Below are positions 1 through 8,410 of a stretch of DNA of 12,879 nucleotides, piece after piece. The DNA is from Ectothiorhodospiraceae bacterium (GTDB lineage Bacteria > Pseudomonadota > Gammaproteobacteria > Thiohalomonadales > Thiohalomonadaceae): positions 1-12,879 of the forward strand of contig SLDE01000040.1 of the NCBI GenBank assembly GCA_007125455.1, written 5' to 3'. The notes under the pieces were generated by a model that was given only the letters and a program-made list of their open reading frames with translations, searched no databases and had not been told where the DNA came from. The position numbers and the translations under genes are program-made. How positions within the stretch are numbered: position 1 is the stretch's first letter; each line of letters opens with the position of its first letter.

Positions 1-102
1 AGATACAAGCTCAAAGATACCAGGGGAAAGGAGTGGAGCCTGGTCAGGACCTTGATGAAAACCGTGTACACACCTTTGCTTACTATCTTTTAGCTTGCAT
101 CT
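1..102. repeat. Imperfect long inverted repeat downstream of mreB (class A)
   Basis: The stretch 3' of mreB (which is on the minus strand) is bounded by a 19-nt inverted repeat. The left arm, 1-19, reads AGATACAAGCTCAAAGATA. The right arm, 84-102, is its reverse complement with two mismatches. A second, nested 6-bp inverted repeat pairs ACCAGG (19-24) with CCTGGT (39-44) around a 14-nt loop. The arms are purine-rich on one strand and resemble those in the gatC-gatA gap. There is no U-tract, so I do not call a rho-independent terminator. The left arm may continue beyond the window edge. No gene is visible in 1-109; the mreC start expected after mreB must lie to the left of the window. Confidence 0.6.
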
Positions 103-109
103 TGTCATC

Positions 110-1168
<1,059 letters not shown>

Positions 1169-1310
1169 AATGTGTGTGTTTTCCCGTCAGTCCAGAGTAA
1201 AAAAGCTGCAGATCGCGCTAATTTAGCAACCCGCAAGCGCTTTGGGCAAGCGCTCATCTGTGATAACTTCGCTCTTTTGTTACCGCGTCGCCTGTTTTGG
1301 AGTGATTTAC
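1169..1310. promoter_or_regulatory. mreB / gatC divergent control region with GCAAGCGCT repeats
   Basis: These 142 bp must hold both divergent promoters. A 9-bp direct repeat, GCAAGCGCT, occurs at 1233-1241 and 1246-1254. The same bases also form a perfect 7-bp inverted repeat, AGCGCTT (1236-1242) with AAGCGCT (1248-1254), around a 5-nt loop. On the minus strand, TTGCCC, an 18-nt spacer and TAAATT could be a weak sigma-70 promoter for mreB that overlaps this repeat. For gatC no convincing -35/-10 pair is visible; TGTGATAACT near 1260-1269 is at most a -10-like match. A gatC Shine-Dalgarno, GGAG, lies at 1299-1302. Promoter assignments are inference, but the repeats are directly visible. Confidence 0.45.
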
Positions 1311-1598
1311 ATGGCCCTTGAGAGAGAAGATGTGCATACCATTGCCCACCTCGCCCGCCTGGCGATCGAGGATGAGGATGTTCCGGCCTATGCCGAAAAC
1401 CTCTCCAATATCCTCGCCTTGGTCGAGCAAATGAGCGCGGTCGACACCCGCGGGGTGGAGCCCATGGCCCACCCCCTGGCGATGGTCCAGCGTTTGCGCG
1501 AGGACGAAGTGACCGAGGAAAACCAGCGCGAGCACTTCCAGCAACACGCCCCGGCGGTGGAAAATGGCCTCTATCTCGTACCGAAAGTTATTGAGTGA
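1311..1598 (+). CDS. gatC: Asp-tRNA(Asn)/Glu-tRNA(Gln) amidotransferase subunit C
   Basis: GatC is the small subunit that stabilises the GatA-GatB interface in the GatCAB transamidosome, which converts misacylated Asp-tRNA(Asn) and/or Glu-tRNA(Gln). I place the start at 1311, giving 95 residues, the normal family length. GGAG sits 8 nt upstream and the protein then begins MALEREDVHTIAHLARL as expected. An open extension back to 1242 would add 23 residues unlike the family. Family features visible are the N-terminal HLARLAI helix, the NLSNILALVEQMSAVDT region and the C-terminal ENGLYLVPKVIE. It leads the gatC-gatA-gatB cluster and is separated from gatA by a 93-bp inverted-repeat gap. The order matches that in Pseudomonas. 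Confidence 0.97.
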   Translation: MALEREDVHTIAHLARLAIEDEDVPAYAENLSNILALVEQMSAVDTRGVEPMAHPLAMVQRLREDEVTEENQREHFQQHAPAVENGLYLVPKVIE

Positions 1599-1670
1599 CA
1601 AGTGAAAAGTAACAACTGGCAAGCAACCCCTAGTACTTGCCGCTCAATCCGCTTGTAACTTTCAACTTGT
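1598..1670. repeat. Inverted repeat in the gatC-gatA gap (class A)
   Basis: The left arm, ACAAGTGAAAAGTAAC (1598-1613), begins on the last base of the gatC stop codon. The right arm, GTAACTTTCAACTTGT (1655-1670), ends 21 nt before the gatA ATG. The left arm and the reverse complement of the right arm agree at 13 of 16 positions. Inside, GGCAAG (1618-1623) pairs with CTTGCC (1636-1641) around a 12-nt loop. The purine-rich ACAAG/AAAG composition resembles the repeat downstream of mreB. Between two co-transcribed genes this would lie in the mRNA and could fold. Its function is unknown. Confidence 0.6.
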
Positions 1671-1691
1671 ACCTTGCCAACTGGATTTTCT

Positions 1692-3143
1692 ATGCATACC
1701 AAGACCTTAGCCGAACTATCCGCTGGCCTGGCCGCCGGTGAATTTACCAGTGTCGAGCTGACCGAGCACTTTCTGGCGCGGATCCGCCAGTATGATGGCG
1801 AACTGAACAGCTTTATCACCGTCAGCGAGGAACAGGCCCTGGAACAGGCCCGTGCTGCCGATGTACGCCGTGGGGCGGGCAAGGCCGGGCCACTGACCGG
1901 GATCCCGCTGGCCCACAAGGACATCTTCTGCACCGATGGGGTGCGCACCTCCTGCGCCTCGAAGATGCTGGATCCCTTTATCGCTCCTTACGATGCCACC
2001 GTGGTGGCGCGCCTGGGCGAGGCGGGGATGGTGATGCTGGGCAAGACCAACATGGACGAGTTCGCCATGGGGTCCTCCAACGAGACCAGCTACTACGGCC
2101 CGGTGAAAAACCCCTGGGATACCCAAAGCGTGCCCGGCGGCTCCTCGGGGGGATCTGCCGCCAGTGTGGCGGCCCGTTTGGCCCCGGCGGCCACCGGCAC
2201 CGATACCGGCGGTTCGATCCGCCAGCCAGCGGCGCTGTGCGGTATCACCGGCCTCAAGCCCACCTATGGACGGGTCTCGCGCTATGGGATGATCGCCTTT
2301 GCCTCCTCGCTGGATCAGGCCGGTCCGATGGCCGCCAGTGCCGAGGATTGTGCGCTGCTACTGAATGCCATGGCCGGCTTTGATGGGCGCGATTCGACCA
2401 GCGCCGAGCGCGAGGTGCCCGACTACCACGCCGCGCTAGGTGGCGACATCCAGGGGCTGCGTATCGGTTTGCCCAAGGAGTACTTTGGCGAAGGGCTGGA
2501 CCCACAGGTGGCCGCAGCGGTACAGGCGGCGATCACCGAGTACAAAAAGCTCGGTGCCGAGCTGGTGGAGATCTCCCTGCCCAACACCCACCTGGCGGTG
2601 CCCACCTATTACGTGGTGGCCCCGGCCGAGTGCTCCTCCAACCTCTCGCGCATGGATGGGGTGCGCTTCGGCTATCGCTGCGAAGACCCCAAAGACCTGG
2701 AAGACCTCTACAAGCGCTCCCGAGGTGAAGGCTTCGGGCCCGAGGTCAAGCGCCGCATCATGGTCGGTGCCTACGCCCTGTCCTCCGGCTACTACGACGC
2801 CTACTACCTCAAGGCCCAGCAGATCCGCCAGCTGATCTCGCGGGACTTTATCGAGGCCTTCAAGCAGGTGGACGTGATCCTCGGTCCGACCACGCCCACC
2901 CCGGCCTTCCGCCTGGGCGAGAAGAAGGATGATCCGGTGGCCATGTACCTGGCCGACATCTATACCATCGCGGTCAACCTCGCGGGGCTGCCGGGCATGT
3001 CGCTGCCCTGCGGCTTTGCCGACAAGCTGCCGGTAGGCTTGCAGCTGATCGGCAATTACTTCGACGAGGCCCGCCTGCTCAACGTAGCGCACCAATACCA
3101 ACTGGCCACCGATTGGCACCGTCACCTGCCGGACGGGTTTTAA
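1692..3143 (+). CDS. gatA: Asp-tRNA(Asn)/Glu-tRNA(Gln) amidotransferase subunit A
   Basis: GatA is the glutaminase subunit. It releases ammonia from glutamine and channels it to GatB for amidation of misacylated tRNA. It belongs to the amidase-signature family with a Ser-cisSer-Lys triad. From the ATG at 1692 the protein has 483 residues, normal for the family. The triad is visible as K76 (in AHKDIF), S151 (in PGGSSGGSAA) and S175 (in DTGGSIRQPA), with the spacing I recall for characterised GatA. I prefer 1692 over the upstream TTG at 1674 because MHTKTLAELSAGLAAGEFTS matches the typical N-terminus. The upstream codons lie just beyond the right repeat arm. A weak GGA at 1683-1685 is the only ribosome-binding signal. 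It is the second gene of the gatCAB cluster. Confidence 0.97.
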   Translation: MHTKTLAELSAGLAAGEFTSVELTEHFLARIRQYDGELNSFITVSEEQALEQARAADVRRGAGKAGPLTGIPLAHKDIFCTDGVRTSCASKMLDPFIAPYDATVVARLGEAGMVMLGKTNMDEFAMGSSNETSYYGPVKNPWDTQSVPGGSSGGSAASVAARLAPAATGTDTGGSIRQPAALCGITGLKPTYGRVSRYGMIAFASSLDQAGPMAASAEDCALLLNAMAGFDGRDSTSAEREVPDYHAALGGDIQGLRIGLPKEYFGEGLDPQVAAAVQAAITEYKKLGAELVEISLPNTHLAVPTYYVVAPAECSSNLSRMDGVRFGYRCEDPKDLEDLYKRSRGEGFGPEVKRRIMVGAYALSSGYYDAYYLKAQQIRQLISRDFIEAFKQVDVILGPTTPTPAFRLGEKKDDPVAMYLADIYTIAVNLAGLPGMSLPCGFADKLPVGLQLIGNYFDEARLLNVAHQYQLATDWHRHLPDGF

Positions 3144-3150
3144 TAAAGGC

Positions 3151-3282
3151 TTTTCAACGCAGAGAGCACAGAGGGCACAGAGATAATATGGTGATGGAAT
3201 GCACACCTTGGGCCTTGGATAGCTAGGCTGGTGTCATTTTCGCATTCTCTGTGTGCTCTGTGGTCTCTGTGGTAAAAATTTT
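3151..3282. repeat. CACAGAG-type inverted repeat between gatA and gatB (class B, copy 1)
   Basis: The 154-bp gap carries a left arm at 3151-3187, beginning TTTTCAACGCAGAGAGCACA, and a right arm at 3244-3282. The reverse complement of the right arm reads with repeating CACAGAG units and aligns with the left arm over about 35 nt with several mismatches. The 56-nt core (3188-3243) shows no gene. The right arm ends 15 nt before the gatB start, and the gatB Shine-Dalgarno (AGAGG, 3285-3289) lies just outside it. A long hairpin in the gatA-gatB mRNA is possible. I recall such CAGAG-type intergenic repeats as common in several proteobacteria, but I cannot name a catalogued family with certainty. Confidence 0.75.
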
Positions 3283-3297
3283 TTAGAGGCATTCATT

Positions 3298-4743
3298 ATG
3301 GAATGGGAAACAGTTATTGGTTGTGAGATCCACACTCAGCTCGCCACCAAATCGAAGATCTTTTCCGGCGCAGCCACCGCCTATGGTGCCGAACCAAACA
3401 CCCAGGCCTGCGCGGTGGATCTGGGCCTGCCCGGCGTGTTGCCGGTGCTGAATAAAGAGGCGGTGCGCATGGCGGTGATGTTCGGTCTGGCGGTGAACGC
3501 CGAGATCGGCAAGCGCTCGGTGTTTGCACGCAAGAACTACTTCTACCCGGACCTGCCCAAGGGCTATCAGATCTCCCAGTTCGAGCTGCCCATCGTCGGC
3601 AAGGGCGAGCTGAGCATCGAGCTGGAGGATGGCCAGAGCAAGGTGGTAGGGATCACCCGTGCCCATCTGGAAGAGGATGCGGGCAAGTCGCTGCACGAGG
3701 ACTTCCACGGCATGACCGGGATCGATCTGAACCGTGCCGGTACCCCCCTGCTGGAGATCGTCTCCGATCCGGACATGCGCTCGGGCAAGGAGGCGGCCGC
3801 CTATATGCGCAAGGTGCACTCGCTGGTGACCTGTCTGGGGATCTGCGATGGCAATCTGCAGGAAGGCTCATTTCGCTGTGATGTGAATGTCTCCGTGCGC
3901 CCCAAGGGCCAGGCCGAGTACGGCACCCGCGCCGAGATCAAGAACCTCAACTCCTTCCGCTTTGTGGAAAAGGCAGTGGAGTATGAGGTGGCCCGCCAGA
4001 TCGCCATCATCGAGGGTGGCGGCAAGGTGGTGCAGGAGACCCGCCTGTTCGACGCCGACAAGGGCGAGACCCGCTCAATGCGCTCCAAGGAAGAGGCCAA
4101 CGACTACCGCTACTTCCCCGACCCCGACCTGCTGCCGGTGGTGATCGAGGATGACTTTATCGAGGCCCTGCGCGCCACCCTGCCCGAGCTGCCCGATGCA
4201 CGCAAGCTGCGCTTTATCGAGGCGTTTGGCTTATCTGCCTACGATGCGGCCTTCCTCACCGGCTCACGCGAGTTGGGGGACTACTTCGAGGCGGTGGCCA
4301 AGGCCACCGGCGAGGCCAAACTGGCCGCCAACTGGGTGATGGGTGAACTCTCCGCGGCACTCAATCGCGCCGACACCGGTATTGCCGACAGCCCGATCAG
4401 TGCCGTGCAATTGGCCGGTTTGATCGCCCGTATCAAGGACAACACCATCTCCGGCAAGATCGCCAAGGAGGTGTTCGAGGCGATGTGGAACGGCGAGGGC
4501 GACGCCGACCAGGTGATCGACAAAAAGGGTCTTAAGCAGATCACCGACAGTGGCGCGATTGAAGCGATCATCGACGAGGTGCTGGCCAACAATGCCGCAC
4601 AGGTGGACAATTACCGCAACGCCGAGCCCGACAAGCGCGGCAAGATGATCGGCTTCTTCGTCGGCCAGGTGATGAAGGCCAGCCAGGGCAAGGCCAATCC
4701 CGGTCAGGTCAATCAATTGCTCAAGGCTAAACTGGACGGGTAA
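3298..4743 (+). CDS. gatB: Asp-tRNA(Asn)/Glu-tRNA(Gln) amidotransferase subunit B
   Basis: GatB is the kinase/amidotransferase subunit. It binds the misacylated tRNA, activates the Asp or Glu side chain with ATP and amidates it with ammonia from GatA. The 481-residue product, starting MEWETVIGCEIHTQL, is full length. Signature segments are FYPDLPKGYQISQFELP (about 82-98), HLEEDAGKSLHE (123-134), GIDLNRAGTPLLEIVSDPD (141-159), LQEGSFRCDVNVSVRP (187-202) and EIKNLNSF (213-220). The C-terminal third (about 330-481) is the helical/YqeY-like tRNA-binding tail. The start at 3298 has AGAGG 8 nt upstream. An open extension to 3253 runs into the repeat arm and is rejected. The gene completes gatCAB. 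Whether the complex serves Asn-tRNA, Gln-tRNA or both depends on which synthetases the genome lacks. Confidence 0.98.
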   Translation: MEWETVIGCEIHTQLATKSKIFSGAATAYGAEPNTQACAVDLGLPGVLPVLNKEAVRMAVMFGLAVNAEIGKRSVFARKNYFYPDLPKGYQISQFELPIVGKGELSIELEDGQSKVVGITRAHLEEDAGKSLHEDFHGMTGIDLNRAGTPLLEIVSDPDMRSGKEAAAYMRKVHSLVTCLGICDGNLQEGSFRCDVNVSVRPKGQAEYGTRAEIKNLNSFRFVEKAVEYEVARQIAIIEGGGKVVQETRLFDADKGETRSMRSKEEANDYRYFPDPDLLPVVIEDDFIEALRATLPELPDARKLRFIEAFGLSAYDAAFLTGSRELGDYFEAVAKATGEAKLAANWVMGELSAALNRADTGIADSPISAVQLAGLIARIKDNTISGKIAKEVFEAMWNGEGDADQVIDKKGLKQITDSGAIEAIIDEVLANNAAQVDNYRNAEPDKRGKMIGFFVGQVMKASQGKANPGQVNQLLKAKLDG

Positions 4744-4747
4744 AAGA

Positions 4748-4862
4748 TTTCAACACAGAGGGCACAGGGAACACAGAGCAAAACATGGTGGTTTCGGTTG
4801 TTGGATTATTACCGGTATCCGGTCATTATCACTGGATAATCCCTGCGGCCTCTGTGTTGAAA
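4748..4862. repeat. CACAGAG-type inverted repeat between gatB and hslO (class B, copy 2)
   Basis: The left arm begins TTTCAACACAGAGG (4748-4761) and continues to 4770. The right arm at 4840-4862 ends CCTCTGTGTTGAAA (4849-4862), a perfect 14-bp complement, with CAGGGA/TCCCTG pairing further in. Nested inverted repeats sit in the core: GGATTAT (4803-4809) with ATAATCC (4836-4842), and ACCGG-TAT-CCGGT (4811-4823). The right arm overlaps the AAAGG ribosome-binding sequence of hslO (about 4860-4864), so the folded mRNA could mask it. This is the best-preserved of the three class B copies. Regulatory effect is inference. Confidence 0.8.
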
Positions 4863-4870
4863 GGTTTTTT

Positions 4871-5764
4871 ATGAAAGACACTTTACAGCGATTTTTGTTT
4901 GAAGAGGCCAACGTCCGTGGCGAGCTGGTGCAGCTTGAGGAGAGCTGGCGGGCGGTGTTGGAGCGTCATGACTACCCCGAGCCGGTGCGCCAGATGCTGG
5001 GTGAGGCGCTGGTGGCGGCGACCCTGTTGGCGGCGACCATGAAATTTAACGGCTCGATTACCCTACAGGTGCGCGGCGATGGTCCGATCTCCCTGCTGGT
5101 GGCCGATTGCAGTCCGGATTTTCAGCCGGGGGAGGATCAGCCTGCTTACCAGATCCGCGGCATGGCCTCCTGGCAGGGCGAAGTGCCGAAGGGGGATCTG
5201 GCCAGCCGCTTTGGCACGGGCCACTTGGTGATTACCATCGATCCTGGCAAGGGGGGCAAGCGTTATCAGGGCGTGGTGGCTCTGGCCGGTGAGTCATTGG
5301 CCGAGGCCATCGACGACTATCTGGAGCGCTCCGAGCAACTGCCCACCCGTATGTGGCTGGCGGTGGCCGGGGAGCAGGCCGCTGGCATGTTGTTGCAGCG
5401 CCTGCCCGGCGGCGACAGTGAGGAGGAGGACTGGCAGCGACTGAGTGCCTTGGCGGGCACCATCACGGGGCAGGAGTTGTTGGCACTGCCCGGCGAACAA
5501 TTGCTGCACCGCCTGTTCCACGAAGAGGATCGTCGCCAATTTGCCCCACAACAGGTATCCTTCTCCTGCCACTGCTCGCGCGAGCGGATCGCCGCCGCCC
5601 TGCGGGGTATGGGGCGTGAGGAAGTGAAGGACATGCTGGCCGAGAAAGGCAAGATCGAAGCCAGTTGCCAGTTCTGCAACCAGCACTACCATTTCGATGT
5701 GGTGGATGTGGAGCAGATCTTTGCGGCCGAGATCTCGCCACAGGGCAGTGACCGACGCCACTAA
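4871..5764 (+). CDS. hslO: Redox-regulated holdase chaperone Hsp33
   Basis: Hsp33 is a cytosolic chaperone switched on by oxidative unfolding. Under reducing conditions four cysteines hold zinc; peroxide or hypochlorite plus heat forms disulfides and activates client binding. The 297-residue product has the full zinc-switch: C233-H-C235 (SCHCSRERI) and C266-Q-F-C269 (CQFCNQHYHFD), the CXC...CXXC arrangement of the family. The N-terminal domain contains DTLQRFLFEEANVRGELVQL and later ATMKFNGSITLQVRGDGPISLLVADC. There is one additional cysteine, C80. A weak AAAGG lies upstream and is partly inside the right arm of the preceding inverted repeat. The gene lies 127 bp after gatB on the same strand. 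GCCGC-TCGCC-GCGGC just after the stop could fold but has no U-tract. Confidence 0.96.
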   Translation: MKDTLQRFLFEEANVRGELVQLEESWRAVLERHDYPEPVRQMLGEALVAATLLAATMKFNGSITLQVRGDGPISLLVADCSPDFQPGEDQPAYQIRGMASWQGEVPKGDLASRFGTGHLVITIDPGKGGKRYQGVVALAGESLAEAIDDYLERSEQLPTRMWLAVAGEQAAGMLLQRLPGGDSEEEDWQRLSALAGTITGQELLALPGEQLLHRLFHEEDRRQFAPQQVSFSCHCSRERIAAALRGMGREEVKDMLAEKGKIEASCQFCNQHYHFDVVDVEQIFAAEISPQGSDRRH

Positions 5765-5797
5765 GGGGAGCCGCTCGCCGCGGCCCTTGAACCAAAA

Positions 5798-5968
5798 CTC
5801 TCAACGCAGGTGACGCCTAGATCGCCCAGTGGTGTATGCTTGCCAATAATGTACTGTCGCGAACCATGTAATCCTGTCCTCAGCTTTGTGCAGGTGGAAA
5901 AGCGGCTGAGGAGCAGGGGGCTGCATACCAACTAAGTAACTCGGCGTCCTCTGCGATCTCCGCGTTAA
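5798..5968. repeat. Degenerate class B inverted repeat between hslO and rnk (copy 3)
   Basis: Within the 237-bp gap, a left arm with CTCTCAACGCAGGTGACGCC (5799-5818) faces a right arm at 5941-5968. The reverse complement of the right arm begins TTAACGCGGAGATCGCAGAG. Pairing is clearly weaker than in the other two copies and needs gaps, but the ACGCAG/GACGCC units and the position relative to the flanking genes match. Inside, TCCTCAGC (5877-5884) pairs perfectly with GCTGAGGA (5905-5912) across a 20-nt loop. No open frame in the gap looks like a gene. The rnk Shine-Dalgarno lies downstream of the right arm. Confidence 0.5.
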
Positions 5969-6001
5969 ATCTTTCCAAGCCTACTTTTAAGGAGCAAGAC
6001 C

Positions 6002-6415
6002 ATGTCCGGTTTTCCCCCGATTATCGTCTCCACACTGGATATGGAGCGTATCGATGCCCTGTTGGAACAGTATCCCGATCCCGGTCCGGCCGAGATTGAG
6101 GCGTTGCGTGGTGAGCTGGATCGCGCCGATGTGCGCGAACCCGAGCAGATGCCAGATAACGTAGTGACCATGCACTCCAGTGTGCGTTTTCGTATTGTTG
6201 ATGGGGGCCGGGAGTTTGAGCGTACCCTGGTCTATCCGCGCGAGATCGACGGCGGTGACAACAAGCTCTCCATCCTGACCCCGGTGGGCAGTGCCCTGCT
6301 TGGCTTGGCGGTAGGTGCCCATATCGACTGGCCATCCCCCGGCGGGAAGCCCACCCAGGTGGAGATCATCGAGATCCTCTACCAGCCGGAACGGGCCGGG
6401 GATTACGCCCGCTAA
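6002..6415 (+). CDS. rnk: Rnk-type RNA polymerase-binding regulator (GreA/GreB family)
   Basis: E. coli Rnk was named as a regulator of nucleoside diphosphate kinase. Structurally it is a GreA/GreB relative with a short N-terminal helix and an FKBP-like C-terminal domain, and it binds RNA polymerase. This 137-residue product matches Rnk along its length. Matching segments are IIVSTLDMERIDALLEQ (7-23), the ELDRADV...PEQMPDNVVTMHSSVRFR region (38-64), TLVYPREID (75-83), LSILTPVGSALLGL (89-102) and the terminal YQPERAGDY. The short N-terminal arm lacks the long coiled coil of GreA/B, so direct transcript-cleavage stimulation is not expected. A strong AAGGAG (5989-5994) lies 7 nt before the ATG. 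Only 31 nt separate it from the downstream permease, so co-transcription is likely. Confidence 0.93.
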   Translation: MSGFPPIIVSTLDMERIDALLEQYPDPGPAEIEALRGELDRADVREPEQMPDNVVTMHSSVRFRIVDGGREFERTLVYPREIDGGDNKLSILTPVGSALLGLAVGAHIDWPSPGGKPTQVEIIEILYQPERAGDYAR

Positions 6416-6446
6416 ATTTATTCCCCCATCCCTACAGGGCAGGTAA

Positions 6447-8282
6447 ATGACCCAGCCGCAACTGCTCCTTGCCGCCATCTTGCTCATCACCGTGGTGCTG
6501 TTTCTGTGGGGGCGCTGGCGCCACGACTTTGTCGCCATGGCGGCCCTGGTGTTATGTGTGATCGTCGGGCTGGTGCCGGAGCAGCAGGCCTTTAGCGGCT
6601 TCGCCCACCCGGCGGTGATCACCGTCGCCTTCGTGCTCATCCTCAGTGGCGTCTTGCAGCAGACCGGTGCGGCCGACCGGCTATTGCAGGCGGTGATGCC
6701 GAAGGAGGCTGGGCGGCTGCTGAGCATGGCGGTGCTGGTGATCACCGCTGCGGTACTCTCTGGCTTTATGAACAATGTCGGCGCGCTGGCGATCCTGATG
6801 CCAGTGGCGCTGCAGATCGCTGCACGCCACCAAATCCCGCCGGGGCAATTGCTGATGCCGCTGGCCTTCGGCTCGATCCTTGGTGGTATGACCACCATGA
6901 TCGGCACCCCACCGAATCTGATCGTGGCTGGCTTCCGTGCCGAAACCGGTGCGGGCAGCTTTGCCATGTTCGATTTCACCCCGGTGGGGCTGGCGGTGAT
7001 GTTGGCCGGTGTGGCCTTTATCATCCTGTTTGGCTGGCGACTGGTGCCGGTGCGCGCGCGTGGTGATGTGGAGAGCTTTGAGACCGGTGCCTACCTTACC
7101 GAGGCGCGCGTGGACGAGGGCAGCAAGGCCGTGGGCATGACCCTGCATCAGGTGGAGGAGGCGCTGGAAGATGCCCAGGTGATCGGCCTGATCCGTAACG
7201 ATGCGCGCATCCCCGCACCGCACCCCCGGCGCAAGATCCGCGTTGGGGATATTCTGGTGATCGAGGCCGAACCCGAGGCCCTGGCAGGGGCCTTGAGTGG
7301 CCTGGAGTTGAAGCTGACCGGGGATAAGAAGCCCAAGCCCGAAGAAGCTGAACCGGGCAAGGCCTCCCAGGAGGCGACTGCCGACCTCGGCGAGGAGGTC
7401 GATAAGCTGCGCGCAATCAAGTCGGACGAGGTTGGCCTGATGGAGGTCACCCTGCTGCCCCATTCACGCCTGGTCGGACATTCGATCACGGATATCCGTC
7501 TGCGCAGTCGTCATCGGATCAATCTGCTGGCCTTGTCTCGCCAGGGCCATCGCACCCAGACCCGTATGCGGCGCATGCACCTCAAGGCGGGCGATGTGAT
7601 GCTGTTGCAGGGGGCGCACGACGACCTGATGGGGTTTGTTTCCCAGTATGATGCCGTGCCCTTGGCGGAGAGGGCCATCACCCTGCCGCATAAGCGTGAG
7701 GCGCTGATGGCCGCCGGGCTGATGGCGATGGCGGTGGGTGCGGCCAGCTTTGGCCTGCTACCGGCGGCGATCGCCTTTGTGGCCGCCGCGCTGCTGGCGG
7801 TGCTTACTGGCCTGATCGGGCCGCGGCGTTTTTACGATGCGGTGGACTGGCCGGTCATCGTGCTGCTTGGCTCCTTGATCCCGGTGGCCCAGGCGGTGGG
7901 GGATACCGGCATCGCCGAGCTATTGGCCACCGGCCTGGTGGATCATGTGGCCCAGGGCCATGCCATCGCCGCGCTGGTGATGTTGCTGATCGCTACCATG
8001 ACCCTGTCGGATTTCATGAACAATGCCGCCACCGCCGCGGTGATGTGCCCGATCGCGATCAGCACTGCCGATACCCTCGCGGTCAATCCCGACCCGATGC
8101 TGATGGCGGTGGCCATCGGTGCCTCCTGCGCCTTCCTCACCCCGATAGGTCATCAAAACAACACCCTGATCCTTGGCCCAGGTGGCTTTCGCTTTGGCGA
8201 TTACTGGCGTCTTGGCCTGCCAATGGAGATCCTGGTGGTCTGTGTTTCGGTGCCGGTGTTACTGTGGGTCTGGCCCCTTTAG
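6447..8282 (+). CDS. SLC13/DASS-family permease with two RCK C-terminal (TrkA-C) domains
   Basis: This 611-residue inner-membrane protein has the layout of the SLC13-type sodium:anion symporter group. An N-terminal membrane half (about 1-200) is followed by two soluble RCK_C/TrkA-C-like domains (about 207-291 and 324-402) and a C-terminal membrane half (about 417-611). The internal repeat is visible as SGFMNNVGALAILMP (105-119) with MIGTPPNLIVAG (151-162), mirrored by SDFMNNAATAAVMCP (521-535) with LTPIGHQNNTLILGP (564-578). Both RCK_C modules carry a recognisable GD-I/V-L/M motif (GDILVIE, GDVMLLQG). A charged Lys/Glu-rich linker (about 292-322) joins them. GCAGG shortly before the ATG is the likely ribosome-binding site. 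Substrate cannot be read from the sequence; sulfate, dicarboxylate and other anions occur in the family. Probably co-transcribed with rnk. Confidence 0.88.
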   Translation: MTQPQLLLAAILLITVVLFLWGRWRHDFVAMAALVLCVIVGLVPEQQAFSGFAHPAVITVAFVLILSGVLQQTGAADRLLQAVMPKEAGRLLSMAVLVITAAVLSGFMNNVGALAILMPVALQIAARHQIPPGQLLMPLAFGSILGGMTTMIGTPPNLIVAGFRAETGAGSFAMFDFTPVGLAVMLAGVAFIILFGWRLVPVRARGDVESFETGAYLTEARVDEGSKAVGMTLHQVEEALEDAQVIGLIRNDARIPAPHPRRKIRVGDILVIEAEPEALAGALSGLELKLTGDKKPKPEEAEPGKASQEATADLGEEVDKLRAIKSDEVGLMEVTLLPHSRLVGHSITDIRLRSRHRINLLALSRQGHRTQTRMRRMHLKAGDVMLLQGAHDDLMGFVSQYDAVPLAERAITLPHKREALMAAGLMAMAVGAASFGLLPAAIAFVAAALLAVLTGLIGPRRFYDAVDWPVIVLLGSLIPVAQAVGDTGIAELLATGLVDHVAQGHAIAALVMLLIATMTLSDFMNNAATAAVMCPIAISTADTLAVNPDPMLMAVAIGASCAFLTPIGHQNNTLILGPGGFRFGDYWRLGLPMEILVVCVSVPVLLWVWPL

Positions 8283-8334
8283 GACTAATCCCCTCTTAAA
8301 TGTAAGTTGTTTTCTGATGTGAAATACGCCATCT

Positions 8335-8394
8335 GCCTATTTTCTATGGGCGAAAATACAGGCATCTTGCGTAGCCTGTTTTATGATGTACATC
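8335..8394. promoter_or_regulatory. Hairpin and GATGTACATC palindrome upstream of the first response regulator
   Basis: The 128-bp gap 8283-8410 separates the permease from the first regulator. GCCTATTTTC (8335-8344) pairs with 8352-8363 (GAAAATACAGGC) except for a 2-nt bulge, around a 7-nt loop. Further down, GATGTACATC (8385-8394) is a perfect 10-bp palindrome. It overlaps TATGAT (8382-8387), a good -10-like hexamer, although no matching -35 is seen at the usual distance. A palindrome at a -10/start region would suit a repressor or autoregulatory site. The role is inferred; the symmetry is visible. No clear terminator for the permease was found. Confidence 0.35.
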
Positions 8395-8410
8395 GCGGCG
8401 TACCCAAAAA

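Noticed and set aside
1..109. Start of mreC or a small gene left of mreB
   Set aside because: No open frame with a ribosome-binding site or MreC-like N-terminus is visible on the minus strand before the window edge.
1674..1691. Upstream TTG start for gatA
   Set aside because: The six extra residues do not match the family N-terminus, and the ATG at 1692 gives the expected length and sequence.
3253..3297. N-terminal extension of gatB
   Set aside because: It is encoded largely by the right arm of the intergenic repeat. The ATG at 3298 has a Shine-Dalgarno and a perfect family N-terminus.
5766..5790. Terminator after hslO
   Set aside because: GCCGC/GCGGC can form a short stem, but it is only 5 bp and no U-tract follows.
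5987..7024. Minus-strand 345-codon open frame opposite rnk and the permease
   Set aside because: It spans two well-supported plus-strand genes and the gap between them, with no family-like motifs or start signals.
8301..8306. TGTAAG half-site resembling a GacA/UvrY box upstream of the first regulator
   Set aside because: No matching inverted half (CTTACA) occurs at the expected spacing, and a 6-bp half-site is easily found by chance.
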